This document shows, in pieces, positions 13,627 to 22,225 of a DNA stretch of 26,579 bases. Location: positions 1-26,579 of the forward strand of contig JBGSOG010000030.1 in NCBI GenBank assembly GCA_041739225.1, written 5' to 3'. Position 1 is the first letter of the stretch. Each line of letters opens with the position of its first letter. Source of the stretch: BOKV01 sp041739225. Lineage in GTDB: Bacteria; Pseudomonadota; Alphaproteobacteria; Rhizobiales; Rhizobiaceae. The translations under genes were made by a program, and so were the position numbers. The notes under the pieces were generated by a model. The model searched no databases. It worked only from the letters and a program-made list of their open reading frames with translations, and was not told the origin of the DNA.

Positions 13627-13929
13627 TTAAAGCCCGAGGGCCCGCACAACGATCAGCACGGCCATTCCCGCTGCGATGGCACCGATTACGTTAAGCCGGT
13701 ACGAGGCGGCGATGGTGGCGAGGATGGCGGCAAATTCAGCCGGGCCATTGGTGAGCGCAGGTGGTGCAATCAGCGTTGTCATCACCGCAGCTGGCACCGC
13801 CTCCAGCGCGGCTTCCACCCTGGGATGCAGCTTGTCGAAACGCGAAAGCACCAGCCAGCCGCCAATGCGCGTAACATAGGTAACGACGGCGGCAACCAGC
13901 AGCAGCACCACCACATTGGTTTCAGCCAT
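13627..13929 (-). CDS. azlD: AzlD, small subunit of branched-chain amino acid exporter
   Basis: A 100-residue membrane protein with about four hydrophobic segments (VVVLLLVAAVVTYVTRIGGW, VPAAVMTTLIAPPAL, EFAAILATIAASYRL, VIGAIAAGMAVLIVV). The TYVTRIGG and VPAAVMTTLIAP blocks are typical of AzlD. Together with AzlC it forms a two-protein inner-membrane transporter for branched-chain amino acids, characterised as an exporter in Corynebacterium (BrnFE). The start overlaps the azlC stop by eight bases and has AAGGGGG six bases upstream, so both subunits are made from one message. Confidence 0.9.
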   Translation of the reverse strand: MAETNVVVLLLVAAVVTYVTRIGGWLVLSRFDKLHPRVEAALEAVPAAVMTTLIAPPALTNGPAEFAAILATIAASYRLNVIGAIAAGMAVLIVVRALGL

Positions 13930-14620
13930 TGTTGCCCCCTTCTGGTTTGGTCATGAAGGCAGCCAGCGCGATACCGGCAAGTCCGCCCAGGGCAAAATGC
14001 CATGGAGGGCCAAGCAACTTGAACGCCAGCACCGATCCCAGTGCACTGGCGAGCGCGATTGGCAGAAATCCGGTGCGCTTGCGAAATCCCATCAACACCG
14101 CGAGAAAATAAACCGGCAGCAGGAAATCAAGGCCCAGGTCTTTGGGGTCCTCGATCAGGCGTCCGAACAGCCCGCCAACCAGCGTCGTCACCAGCCACAG
14201 CGCATAAAGAACGCCGCCAAGGGTAAAATACCATGCGGCAGAAACCGCCCTGCCTTCATTGCCGCGCATTTCACCGGCGGCAAATTGCAGATCGGTAAGC
14301 AGGAAAAATGCCAGTGCCTTTTGCCAGAACGGGAATTGCACAATGCGTCTCCCGGTGGCGGCCGAATAAAGCACGTGCCGAAAATTGACTGCAAAAACCG
14401 CCAAAGCCACCGACCATGCGGGGACGCCAAACCCGTTGACCTCCATCAGCACGAATTGGCTTGCACCGGCAAACATCGCAGCGCTGGAAAGCATGGTCTC
14501 GAACAGCGAGTAACCATTGGCAACCGAGGCCGCGCCAAACACCATGCCAAACGGAGCGGCGCCGACAGCCATTGGCGCAACGTCGCGCAATGCATCCCGC
14601 ATTTCCCGGATTTGCGTCAC
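13922..14620 (-). CDS. azlC: AzlC, large subunit of branched-chain amino acid exporter
   Basis: A 232-residue integral membrane protein: the family opening VAPMAVGAAPFGMVFGAAS, the conserved FAGASQFVLM segment, NFRHVLYSA, and later FLLTDLQFAA and several further hydrophobic helices ending near the C-terminus. The start is a GTG at 14620 that overlaps the DUF2461 stop in GTGA; an AGGG lies seven bases before it. Upstream codons in this frame belong to the overlap with DUF2461 and are not family-like, and an ATG at 14602 is the main alternative. The azlD start lies inside its last codons. Substrate is inferred from the family; AzlC homologues also carry other neutral compounds. Confidence 0.9.
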   Translation of the reverse strand: MTQIREMRDALRDVAPMAVGAAPFGMVFGAASVANGYSLFETMLSSAAMFAGASQFVLMEVNGFGVPAWSVALAVFAVNFRHVLYSAATGRRIVQFPFWQKALAFFLLTDLQFAAGEMRGNEGRAVSAAWYFTLGGVLYALWLVTTLVGGLFGRLIEDPKDLGLDFLLPVYFLAVLMGFRKRTGFLPIALASALGSVLAFKLLGPPWHFALGGLAGIALAAFMTKPEGGNNG

Positions 14621-15291
14621 GCGCCTGCCCTGCCCCAATTGAGCAGCGGCATGGCACGCCCGGCGAAATCGACGCAAATATCCACCAGCTTCGGCGAGTT
14701 GATGCTCGCGGGGTCAATGTTTTCCTGCACATAAAAATGCTTCAGCCGGACCGCGCTGTGAAGATCGGCGTCGGCAACCGTTTCAAAATCCTTCGGCAAG
14801 CGCTTCATCTGGTCATCCAGCGAAAGCGCCAGACCGCCCTTTTCCAGCGCCAGGACCATTGCACGATAATTCTCCGGCCAAGCCACAATCTTGTTGCGAA
14901 ACGACTTGAGTTGCGCCGGGTCGTTTAGGAAAAAACCGGCCGCCATGAAACAACGCTCGATGCCGATTTTGATAAAGAAAGAGCCATCGAACTCCCGCTT
15001 TTCGCCGCTAGGTGTCAACAGCGCCGACACATGCTTGTTGAACGGGCTTTTGTCCTTGGAGAAGCGAATGTCGCGGTAAATGCGGTAGACCGATTTCTTC
15101 CGGTCACCTTTCAACGCAATGCCATTGGCGGCAAAAGCCAACGTCAAAGCTTCGACCAGATCGCCGCGCGGCTTTTCCAGCTCGCTTTCATATATGGCCT
15201 TGTTTTCCTTGAACCACTCACGGCTCTGGTGAAAATCCAGCGCTTTCAGGAAAGGCAAGGCCTGCGGGCCAAAACCGGCAAATTCGGTCAT
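14617..15291 (-). CDS. DUF2461 / TIGR02453 family protein of unknown function
   Basis: A 224-residue soluble protein. Family marks include LPFLKALDFHQSREWFKENK near the N-terminus, the central YRIYRDIRFSKDKSPFNKHVSA block, FFIKIGIERCFMAAGFF, and RLKHFYVQENID near the C-terminus. The YRI-RD-RFSKDK-PYK region is the conserved core of the family; no biochemical function has been established that I know of. No signal peptide or membrane segment is present. The ATG at 15291 overlaps the ligA stop in ATGA, so translation is coupled to ligA; its own stop overlaps azlC. The start is therefore secure. Confidence 0.9.
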   Translation of the reverse strand: MTEFAGFGPQALPFLKALDFHQSREWFKENKAIYESELEKPRGDLVEALTLAFAANGIALKGDRKKSVYRIYRDIRFSKDKSPFNKHVSALLTPSGEKREFDGSFFIKIGIERCFMAAGFFLNDPAQLKSFRNKIVAWPENYRAMVLALEKGGLALSLDDQMKRLPKDFETVADADLHSAVRLKHFYVQENIDPASINSPKLVDICVDFAGRAMPLLNWGRAGA

Positions 15292-17429
15292 TTGTTTACC
15301 CTCGCCAGCCACTCGTCTTCATCAATCACTTCAATGCCAAGTTCCGTTGCCTTCTTCAGCTTTGATCCCGCCCCCGGCCCGGCGACCACCAGGTCGGTTT
15401 TAGCCGAGACAGAGCCGGCAACCTTGGCTCCCAGCCGCTCTGCCATTGCCTTGGCCTCGTCGCGCGTCATCTTTTCCAGCGAGCCGGTAAAAACGACGGT
15501 TTTTCCGGCAACCGGCGTATCCATTGCCGCCGCCGCCAATGGCTGCGGGCGCACCTGTTTCAGCAGCGCTTCAAACACTTCGACATTGCGCTTTTCGGCA
15601 AAGAACTCCTGCAAAGCTTCGGCCACCGTTGCGCCGATGCCATCAATGGCTACGAGTTCTTTCCAGGCCGAACTGTCCTCGCCATCAAGTGCCTTTGCAG
15701 CGGTGGCGAAAGCTTCAATGCTGCCAAAGGCGCGTGCCAGGTCCTTCGATGTCTGCTCGCCAACGTGGCGGATGCCAAGCCCATGGATGAACCGGTTGAG
15801 ATCGATGTCGCGCCGCGCTTCGATGGCGTCAAACAGGTTCCTGGCGCTGGTCTCGCCCCAGCCCTCCCGGTTTTTCAACTGCTTGAGGGAACGCTTGTCG
15901 CGCTCGGCCAGCGTGAAGATGTCGGCGGCATTTGCGATGAGCCCGTCCGCGTAAAACGCCTCGATCTGCTTGGCGCCCAAGCCTTCAATATCAAAGGCAT
16001 CGCGGGCCACGAAGTATTTGAGCCGCTCCACGGCCTGTGCCGGACAAACCACCCCGCCGGTGCAACGGGTGACTGAGTCGAGCTTGCCGGTGCGCCGGTT
16101 GTGCTCGCGCATTGCGTGACTGCCGCAAGCCGGGCAGATTTTCGGAAAAACATATGGCACGGCGCTTTGCGGGCGGCGTTCGATGTCCACATCCAGCACC
16201 TGCGGAATCACGTCTCCCGCCCGCTGGATCATGACCATGTCGCCGACACGAAGGTCCCTGCCACTGCGGATCTGCTCGCCATCCTTGCCGATGCCCTTGA
16301 TGTAGTCTTCATTGTGCAGCGTGGCATTGGTCACCACCACACCGCCCACGGTCACCGGTTCGAGTCGTGCCACCGGCGTCAGCGAACCGGTGCGCCCAAC
16401 TTGAATGTCGATGCCTTTGAGGGTGGTCCATGCTTTCTCGGCGGAGAACTTGTGGGCGATCGCCCAGCGCGGCGAATAGGAGCGCAGCCCCAGCCGCTCT
16501 TGCAATGCCAGGTCGTTGACCTTGTAGACGACGCCGTCGATGTCATACCCAAGCGACGCCCGTTCTTCCTCGATGGCGTGGTAGTGGGTCAGCAGCGCTT
16601 CGACGTTGTCATAGGCCCGCATCAGCGGATTGGTGACGAAACCCCACTCACTGAGTTTTTCCACCATGCCCTTTTGCGTGGTGGCAGGCATTTCGCTCAT
16701 TTCACCCCATGCATAGGCGAAAAACCTCAGCGGGCGCTGTGCCGTCATCGCCGGGTCAAGCTGGCGCAGCGAGCCAGCCGCCGTGTTGCGCGGATTGACA
16801 TAAGTCGCCTTGCCTTCAGACGACATCCGGGCATTGAGTGCCCTGAAATCGGCGTTGGTCATGTAGACTTCGCCGCGCACTTCCGCGACGGCCGGGACCA
16901 CGTCGGCTGAAAGCCGCTGCGGTATGTCGGCTATGGTGCGTGCATTGGCAGTTACGTCCTCGCCTACCGCGCCGTCGCCCCGTGTGGCTGCGTGAACCAG
17001 TCGTCCATTTTCATAGCGCAGCGAGAGTGACAACCCGTCTATTTTCGGCTCTGCGGTCAATTCCAAAACCGTGCTCTCCGGCAAACGCAAAAACTTGCGG
17101 TTTCGGTCGGCGAAGTCGCGCACATCTTCGTCGGTGAAGGCGTTTTCCAGGCTGAGCATCGGCCTTGAATGCGCGATTTTGGCAAACTTGCCGGAAACGC
17201 CGCCACCAACCCGCAGCGAAGGCGAATCCGGCCGAACAAGATGTGGAAAGCGCTGCTCGATTGCAAGATTGCGCTGGCGCAGCGCGTCATACGCCGCATC
17301 GGAAATTTCCGGTGCATCCTTGGCATGGTAGAGCGCATCATGCCGTGCAATTTCAGCCGCCAACCGTTCCAGTTCGACACTGGCCGCGTTTTCATCCATC
17401 GCTTCGACAGGTATGTTTTTGGTGTTCAT
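15288..17429 (-). CDS. ligA: NAD-dependent DNA ligase
   Basis: A 713-residue DNA ligase that seals nicks at Okazaki fragments and repair sites using NAD. Domains in order: the NAD-recognition Ia region (LERLAAEIARHDALYH), the adenylation domain with the active-site lysine Lys129 in AEPKIDGLSLS, the OB-fold (VGRTGSLTPVA), a Cys4 zinc finger (CPACGS then RCTGGVVCPAQ), the helix-hairpin-helix region (GLGIRHVGEQTSKDLA) and a C-terminal BRCT domain (TVVFTGSLEKMTRDEA). Length is normal for alphaproteobacteria. The ATG at 17429 has a poor ribosome binding site; an in-frame ATG at 17399 is an alternative that would keep all domains. It is an essential gene in most bacteria and here heads the translationally coupled chain with DUF2461 and azlC. 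Confidence 0.96.
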   Translation of the reverse strand: MNTKNIPVEAMDENAASVELERLAAEIARHDALYHAKDAPEISDAAYDALRQRNLAIEQRFPHLVRPDSPSLRVGGGVSGKFAKIAHSRPMLSLENAFTDEDVRDFADRNRKFLRLPESTVLELTAEPKIDGLSLSLRYENGRLVHAATRGDGAVGEDVTANARTIADIPQRLSADVVPAVAEVRGEVYMTNADFRALNARMSSEGKATYVNPRNTAAGSLRQLDPAMTAQRPLRFFAYAWGEMSEMPATTQKGMVEKLSEWGFVTNPLMRAYDNVEALLTHYHAIEEERASLGYDIDGVVYKVNDLALQERLGLRSYSPRWAIAHKFSAEKAWTTLKGIDIQVGRTGSLTPVARLEPVTVGGVVVTNATLHNEDYIKGIGKDGEQIRSGRDLRVGDMVMIQRAGDVIPQVLDVDIERRPQSAVPYVFPKICPACGSHAMREHNRRTGKLDSVTRCTGGVVCPAQAVERLKYFVARDAFDIEGLGAKQIEAFYADGLIANAADIFTLAERDKRSLKQLKNREGWGETSARNLFDAIEARRDIDLNRFIHGLGIRHVGEQTSKDLARAFGSIEAFATAAKALDGEDSSAWKELVAIDGIGATVAEALQEFFAEKRNVEVFEALLKQVRPQPLAAAAMDTPVAGKTVVFTGSLEKMTRDEAKAMAERLGAKVAGSVSAKTDLVVAGPGAGSKLKKATELGIEVIDEDEWLARVNK

Positions 17430-17524
17430 GGAAACTGCCGCCCTGCAATCGGGAATGCCCGTTGAAGCCAGCTTTAACCGCCAGCCGCAGCGTGCTCAAG
17501 CCACCAAGGCGATATCGGTCCTGC

Positions 17525-18148
17525 TTACTGCGACTTCAACAAGGCAATTTGCAACTTGGTGATCTTGCTGCTTTTTTGGTTTTCCTTGGCATCAAAAGCC
17601 AACTGCCGGTTTTTCAAATTGGCGGCGACCGCCTGCAGCCGGGGGGCAGAAAACCTGCCGAAATCGCGGCACCCGGAAGCGACGGTTCCCGAAATGCGCT
17701 TCAGTTCTTTTTCAAGCTGCTTGGCGCCGTCTTTGGCGATGGCGGCGTGGGTGCGCTCATGTTTGAGCAGTTCGGCGTAAAACGCGTCCCATGCCTTCCG
17801 GGTCTGCGCGCTGGCCCCTTGTTTGCCGGGCCAGGCCGGATAATAAAAAACGATGTCGAGTTTCACAACGACGTCTTTGACAATGCAGCGACCGTCCTTG
17901 ACCGCCACATCTGCTTTCCCGATGTCAAAGCGGGTTGCCGTGGCTGCAATTGCATGGCGCATGTTGATGTTTCGCGCGCCGCCGGACAGCATGGCTTTGC
18001 TGACCTCAAGTCCGTTTTTGCCTTTGATCGAGTAGTATTTGGTTGCTTCCGAAACCACGACCTTGGCGTAAGCAGCCATCGGCCACGCAAGCATGGCGAC
18101 CCAAAAGGCAATCAGCATTGCGCATTTTTGAATTGGGGTGGTCAGCAT
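17525..18148 (-). CDS. DUF922 putative secreted zinc-dependent protease
   Basis: A 207-residue protein with a cleavable signal peptide (MLIAFWVAMLAWPMAAYAK, cleavage after AYA). The mature part carries KYYSIKGKNGLEVSKAM, which in DUF922 proteins precedes a beta-strand repeat (ATATRFDIGK, then VKLDIVFYYPAW), and a helix with HERTH, i.e. an HExxH zinc-metalloprotease motif in AELLKHERTHAAIAKDGA. It should act in the periplasm or outside. COG5661 is described as predicted secreted Zn-dependent proteases; proteolytic activity is not demonstrated. The ATG at 18148 has GGAG seven bases upstream and begins the signal peptide; the in-frame extension to 18250 is not family-like. It sits between recN and ligA with a 116-base gap to recN and 95 to ligA. 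Confidence 0.8.
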   Translation of the reverse strand: MLTTPIQKCAMLIAFWVAMLAWPMAAYAKVVVSEATKYYSIKGKNGLEVSKAMLSGGARNINMRHAIAATATRFDIGKADVAVKDGRCIVKDVVVKLDIVFYYPAWPGKQGASAQTRKAWDAFYAELLKHERTHAAIAKDGAKQLEKELKRISGTVASGCRDFGRFSAPRLQAVAANLKNRQLAFDAKENQKSSKITKLQIALLKSQ

Positions 18149-18264
18149 TCTGGGCTCCGGCTGTTTCGATCCCGAGAAATTAAACCATACCTTGAAGGTG
18201 CGGGGAAACCCAAAAATACAAACTACCATTGCAATTGCTTGTGAGCGCATACTGCGTTCAACGA

Positions 18265-19935
18265 TCAGGCAGAAGTCTGGCTGATCAATTTTTCTGCCGC
18301 AGCCCGCGCTTCTTCTGTAATGGTTGCGCCAGCCAGCATGCGGGCGATTTCCTCGCGCCGGTCATGTCCGTCGATGCGGCTGACATCGGTGGCCATGCGC
18401 TCGCCTGCAGCGCCGGTGGCGGATTTGGCAATGAGATAGTGCCCGCCCGCCCGCGCAGCGATTTGCGGAGCATGTGTGACCGAGAGCACCTGCACCCGCG
18501 ACGCAAGCCGGGACAGGCGGCGGCCAATGGCATCTGCCACCGCTCCACCAACACCTGAATCAATCTCGTCAAACACCAATGTCGGCGCGGAGCCCTTTTC
18601 CGCCAGCGAAACCTTGAGCGCGAGAAGAAATCTTGCCAGTTCGCCGCCCGATGCAACTTTCATCATCGGCCCGGCGCGCGTGCCAGGGTTGGTCTGTACC
18701 CAGAATTCCGCGCCATCCACGCCGGTGGGCCCGGGCTCAACCGCGCTGATATCCACCATGAATTGCGCCCGCTCCAGTTTGAGCGACGGCAATTCTGCAG
18801 CAACGGCAACATTGAGCGCATCTGCGGCCTGCCTGCGGCGGCGTGCAAGTTCTGCTGCCAACCGGCGATACTCGCCCTCCAGCGCCTTTACCCGGCCCTT
18901 GAGTTCAGAAAGCCGCTCTTCTCCTGCATCAATCATGCCCAGCGTATCGGCAAAGCGCACGACCAATGCCGGCAAGTCAGCAACCGGCGTCGAAAACTTG
19001 CGCGAAGCAGCGCGCAGTGCAAACAGTCGCTCTTCCGATTTCTCCAATTGCCCTGGGTCAAACTCGGTCTCCCGAAGCGCCCGCTCCAGCTCCTGGGCAG
19101 CGATCAACAGCGAATTGACCCCTTGGTCGAGCGCATCAACGGCGCCACCCAATATGTCCCGCAAATCCGAAGCCTTGCGTTCAAGCCGTCGCAGCAGGCT
19201 GGAAAGGCCGGGAATTGGCGAGGCCGGACCGGACAATTGCTCGCTGGCGTCGTTCAATTCGGTGGCGATTTTTTCCACCTTCATCATGCGGGTGCGCATT
19301 TCTTGCAATTGTTCTTCTTCGCCCGGCTCGGGTGCCAGCGCCGTGAGTTCAGCCATGGAAGCGCGCAAATAATCGCTTTCGCGCGCGCCTGCTGCTACCT
19401 TTTCCTGAAGGTCGGAAAGCTCTTTCTTGGCCTTGCGCCACGCGGCCCATGCCGCTGAAACCAACCCAAGGTCTGCCTCAAGCATCCCGTATTCATCCAG
19501 CAATTGCCGGTGCGAAGAGACGTCAACCAGCGCCCGGTCGTCGTGCTGGCCGTGAATTTCGACGAGTTTCTTGCCAATTTCGCGAAGCAACGTGGCTGAA
19601 ACCGGCTGGTCGTTGACGAAGGCACGCGTGCGCCCGTCAGCCCCTTGCACCCGGCGAAGGATCAACTGACCTTCGTCTGAAATACCGTTTTCTTGCAAAA
19701 CAAGACTTACCGGATGATCCGCGCCAGGTTCAAAAACTGCGGAAACTTGTCCTTGCGGCTGGCCGCTGCGCACCAGCGCACCGTCGCCGCGCGATCCCAG
19801 CGCCAAGGACAAGGCATCCAGCAGGATGGATTTGCCTGCGCCGGTTTCACCGGTCAGGACGCAAAGACCGGCCGGAAAATCGATGTCCAGTTTCTCAATG
19901 AGAACGATGTCACGAATGGAAAGACGGCAAAGCAT
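18265..19935 (-). CDS. recN: DNA repair protein RecN (SMC-like ATPase)
   Basis: A 556-residue protein. The N-terminal nucleotide-binding half begins LCRLSIRDIVLIEKLDIDF and contains Walker A GETGAGKS; a long coiled coil with charged heptads occupies about residues 150-370; the C-terminal half has the ABC signature region KVASGGELARFLLAL, then Walker B LVFDEIDSGVGG, and QVLSVTHAPQIAA. RecN acts early in recombinational repair of double-strand breaks, holding DNA ends together. The ATG at 19935 is chosen by comparison with RecN N-termini; a GGAGG is present but twelve bases upstream, further than usual. Two codons could be added if an upstream TTG were used. It follows bamD by 21 bases and probably shares its message. 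Confidence 0.95.
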   Translation of the reverse strand: MLCRLSIRDIVLIEKLDIDFPAGLCVLTGETGAGKSILLDALSLALGSRGDGALVRSGQPQGQVSAVFEPGADHPVSLVLQENGISDEGQLILRRVQGADGRTRAFVNDQPVSATLLREIGKKLVEIHGQHDDRALVDVSSHRQLLDEYGMLEADLGLVSAAWAAWRKAKKELSDLQEKVAAGARESDYLRASMAELTALAPEPGEEEQLQEMRTRMMKVEKIATELNDASEQLSGPASPIPGLSSLLRRLERKASDLRDILGGAVDALDQGVNSLLIAAQELERALRETEFDPGQLEKSEERLFALRAASRKFSTPVADLPALVVRFADTLGMIDAGEERLSELKGRVKALEGEYRRLAAELARRRRQAADALNVAVAAELPSLKLERAQFMVDISAVEPGPTGVDGAEFWVQTNPGTRAGPMMKVASGGELARFLLALKVSLAEKGSAPTLVFDEIDSGVGGAVADAIGRRLSRLASRVQVLSVTHAPQIAARAGGHYLIAKSATGAAGERMATDVSRIDGHDRREEIARMLAGATITEEARAAAEKLISQTSA

Positions 19936-19956
19936 GGTGACCGGCAACCTCCGCGG

Positions 19957-20823
19957 TCAGCTTTTGGCTGCCTGGCTGCCGGCAAATACCTTTGAAATCC
20001 ACGAGCCCGAGTTTTCACGCGGTTCAGCGCCGCCACTGCTGAGCAGCTTGACACTGTCCTTGTACCATTGGCTTTCCGGGAAATTGTGCCCCAGAACCGC
20101 TGCGGCAGTTTGCGCTTCATCAACAACGCCGAGCGCGAAATAAGCCTCTGTCAGGCGCGCCAAAGCTTCTTCAATATGGCGGGTGGTCTGGAATTCCTCG
20201 ATAACTTGCCTGAACCTGTTGATCGCTGCCAGATATTCGCGCCGCTCCAGATAATACCTGCCGGTCAGCATGTCTTTGCCGGCAAGTTGATCGAGCGTTA
20301 TGCGGATTTTGGTGCGGGAATCCTCGACATACTCACTTTCAGGATAACGGTCGGACACTTCCTTGAATGCAAGATAGGCCCGCTGCGTGATGGTCTGGTC
20401 GCGGCTGACATCCGGCATCTGGCGGAAATAGGACATCCCGACCAGATATTGTGCATAAGCTGCTTCGGGGTCGCCCGGATACAGCGCGACATAGCGTTTG
20501 CCGGTGTTCACCGCGTCCTCATACTCGCCCTTGCGGTAATGGCGGAATGTCTGAAGAACCAATGACCGCCGCGAAAACTCCGAATACGGATGCTGCTTGT
20601 CGATTTCTTCCAGTTTTTTCTTTGCATTCCGCGCGTCCCCACTGTCGAGATCGGCGAGAGCCTGATTGTAAAGACGGTCGGCTGGCTGGATGTCGTCAAC
20701 AAAGTCATTGCTGCTGGTTTCGCTGGAAGTGCAGGCACCCAATGCCGCAAGCGCTGCAAAAGGCAGCACCCGCAGGAAGAATACGCCCTTGCGCTGAAAT
20801 TGATTGGATGGCTTCGACGACAT
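19957..20823 (-). CDS. bamD: Outer-membrane assembly lipoprotein BamD (ComL)
   Basis: A 288-residue lipoprotein. The signal peptide ends in the lipobox LGAC (cysteine about residue 31), followed by a Ser/Thr-rich spacer. The mature part is made of TPR repeats: ADRLYNQALADLDSGDARNA, HPYSEFSRRSLV, GEYEDAVNTGKRYVALYPGD, and AYLAFKEVSDRYPESEY, each ending in P-S-Y or similar. BamD is an essential component of the BAM complex that inserts beta-barrel proteins such as the autotransporter found at 3730-5958. AGGA seven bases before the ATG at 20823 supports that start; a TTG three bases upstream is not needed. The 155 bases to lpxC contain two short stem-loops. Confidence 0.95.
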   Translation of the reverse strand: MSSKPSNQFQRKGVFFLRVLPFAALAALGACTSSETSSNDFVDDIQPADRLYNQALADLDSGDARNAKKKLEEIDKQHPYSEFSRRSLVLQTFRHYRKGEYEDAVNTGKRYVALYPGDPEAAYAQYLVGMSYFRQMPDVSRDQTITQRAYLAFKEVSDRYPESEYVEDSRTKIRITLDQLAGKDMLTGRYYLERREYLAAINRFRQVIEEFQTTRHIEEALARLTEAYFALGVVDEAQTAAAVLGHNFPESQWYKDSVKLLSSGGAEPRENSGSWISKVFAGSQAAKS

Positions 20824-20853
20824 CAAGTTTCCTATGGCTCTTGGCCCCAGATC

Positions 20854-20872
20854 ATGACGGGCAAGCCGTCAT
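20854..20872. repeat. Stem-loop between lpxC and bamD
   Basis: ATGACGG (20854-20860) and CCGTCAT (20866-20872) form a perfect 7-bp stem with a GCAAG loop, about 30 bases upstream of the bamD start. No U-tract follows. A second 6-bp stem TCGCGC/GCGCGA lies at 20933-20951, just after lpxC. They could slow transcription or mark RNA processing between the two genes. Confidence 0.35.
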
Positions 20873-20978
20873 CGTTCGCCCTTATCGCGCAAAACGCCAA
20901 ATGTTTCCAGAGGCGATTGCACAACAACCTTGTCGCGCTGCATTGGCGCGAAACTGTGGCGACTTTCCGAACAGTGGT

Positions 20979-21935
20979 TCAGTTCAATTGTGCAGCATAA
21001 GCGGGAGCATTGACTGCCACCAGTTCCGCGTGACGCACCCGCGGCTGCGATGAGGCCGGCTCAACAAAGTCAAAAGCGCTGCGGTCTGCCAGCAGCGCTT
21101 TCAAAACGAGTGAATTGAGTTTGTGTCCACCCCGGTACGAACGGTAGCAGCCGATGAACGGAGCACCTGCCAGTGCAAGATCGCCGACCGCGTCCAGTGC
21201 CTTGTGCCGAACGAATTCGTCACGGTACCTCAGGCCTTCCGGATTGATGATGCGGTTGTCATCACCAATGACCACTGAATTTTCAAGGCTGGAACCAAGG
21301 GCAAAACCTGCCGCCCAAAGGCGTTCGACATCTTTCATGAAACCGAAAGTGCGAGCGCGCGACAACTCGCGCTGGAAGACTTCCGAGGTAAGGTCGGAGC
21401 GAAAAGTCTGGCGACCGATTGCTGCCGAATCGAAATCAATTTCGATTTCGTACCGTGTTCCGGCGTAGGGAATGAACTCGCCCCATGATGCGCCCATGTC
21501 GACGCGTACAGGTTTGTTGATGCGGATGTAGCAGCGCATGGCGGCCAGGGAAGCAAGCCCGACGCTCTGGATGGCTTCGACATAATCAGCCGAACTTCCG
21601 TCCATCACCGGCACTTCATTGCTGTCAACTTCGACGATGACATTGTCGACATTGAGCGCACGCAGGGCAGCCATCAAATGTTCGACCGTTGCTATGTGAA
21701 GTGACGAGGGATTTCCCAAAACAGTACAAAGATCAGTAGCGCCAATCGAGTTTACCGTGGCAATTATGTCTTTGGAGCGCCCGGTGCGCGGGCAGGTGAC
21801 GTTGAAAACGATTCCGGTATTGGCGTCGGCAGGATTGAGGACCATTGAAACCGGTTTGCCGGAATGAACTCCGATACCGTTGAACTCAATGCGTTCGCGA
21901 ATGGTAGTCTGGTATCCCAGCACGTTAATCCCCAT
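20979..21935 (-). CDS. lpxC: UDP-3-O-acyl-N-acetylglucosamine deacetylase
   Basis: A 318-residue enzyme of the committed step of lipid A biosynthesis. The zinc ligands are visible: His86 in ATVEHLMA, and His244 and Asp248 in the HKALDAVGD motif, whose spacing equals that of E. coli His238 and Asp242. The N-terminal GYQTTIRERIEFNGIGVHSGKPV and the ARTFGF segment are standard. The ATG at 21935 is chosen for its match to LpxC N-termini; the open upstream frame to 22088 lies in the intergenic region and is not family-like. LpxC levels are normally controlled by proteolysis; the last residues APAYAAQLN are hydrophobic-poor and not obviously a degron. The 290-base gap to ftsZ carries a strong inverted repeat. 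Confidence 0.96.
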   Translation of the reverse strand: MGINVLGYQTTIRERIEFNGIGVHSGKPVSMVLNPADANTGIVFNVTCPRTGRSKDIIATVNSIGATDLCTVLGNPSSLHIATVEHLMAALRALNVDNVIVEVDSNEVPVMDGSSADYVEAIQSVGLASLAAMRCYIRINKPVRVDMGASWGEFIPYAGTRYEIEIDFDSAAIGRQTFRSDLTSEVFQRELSRARTFGFMKDVERLWAAGFALGSSLENSVVIGDDNRIINPEGLRYRDEFVRHKALDAVGDLALAGAPFIGCYRSYRGGHKLNSLVLKALLADRSAFDFVEPASSQPRVRHAELVAVNAPAYAAQLN

Positions 21936-22155
21936 CGTACCCGCCCTGCATTCTTGCGCGCTGCCCGGATTTTGCTGCGCGGATCGTTGTTTCGTCCGCT
22001 GTTGCAACCGGTGCGCTTTGCTTTGAACCCTTGCGATTTTCATCGCTGAACCGGGTTGGACCATACAAACTGGGGCCACATTGGCCAAATCACGGTTTCT
22101 TACCTTCTGTTACCTTGGCAAGATCAACTTGGAGCGTTTGTCTCTTGTATTTCAA

Positions 22156-22183
22156 TGACATGCGGGTTCCAACCCGCATGTCA
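22156..22183. repeat. 13-bp inverted repeat between ftsZ and lpxC
   Basis: TGACATGCGGGTT (22156-22168) and AACCCGCATGTCA (22171-22183) are perfect inverted repeats with two central bases. They lie 43 bases past the ftsZ stop and some 220 bases upstream of lpxC, in a 290-base gap (21936-22225) with no credible gene. Only four T residues follow on the plus strand, and none on the minus strand. On the minus strand TTGGAA (22172-22167) and TACAAG (22149-22144), 17 bases apart, form a possible lpxC promoter overlapping the right arm. Confidence 0.6.
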
Positions 22184-22225
22184 ATTTTGTAACAGACGAG
22201 CCTTTGGCCGTCTTTCGAACCCATT

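Noticed and set aside
17165..18244. A 359-codon plus-strand frame crossing the ligA start and DUF922
   Set aside because: It overlaps two well-supported genes and shows no domain features.
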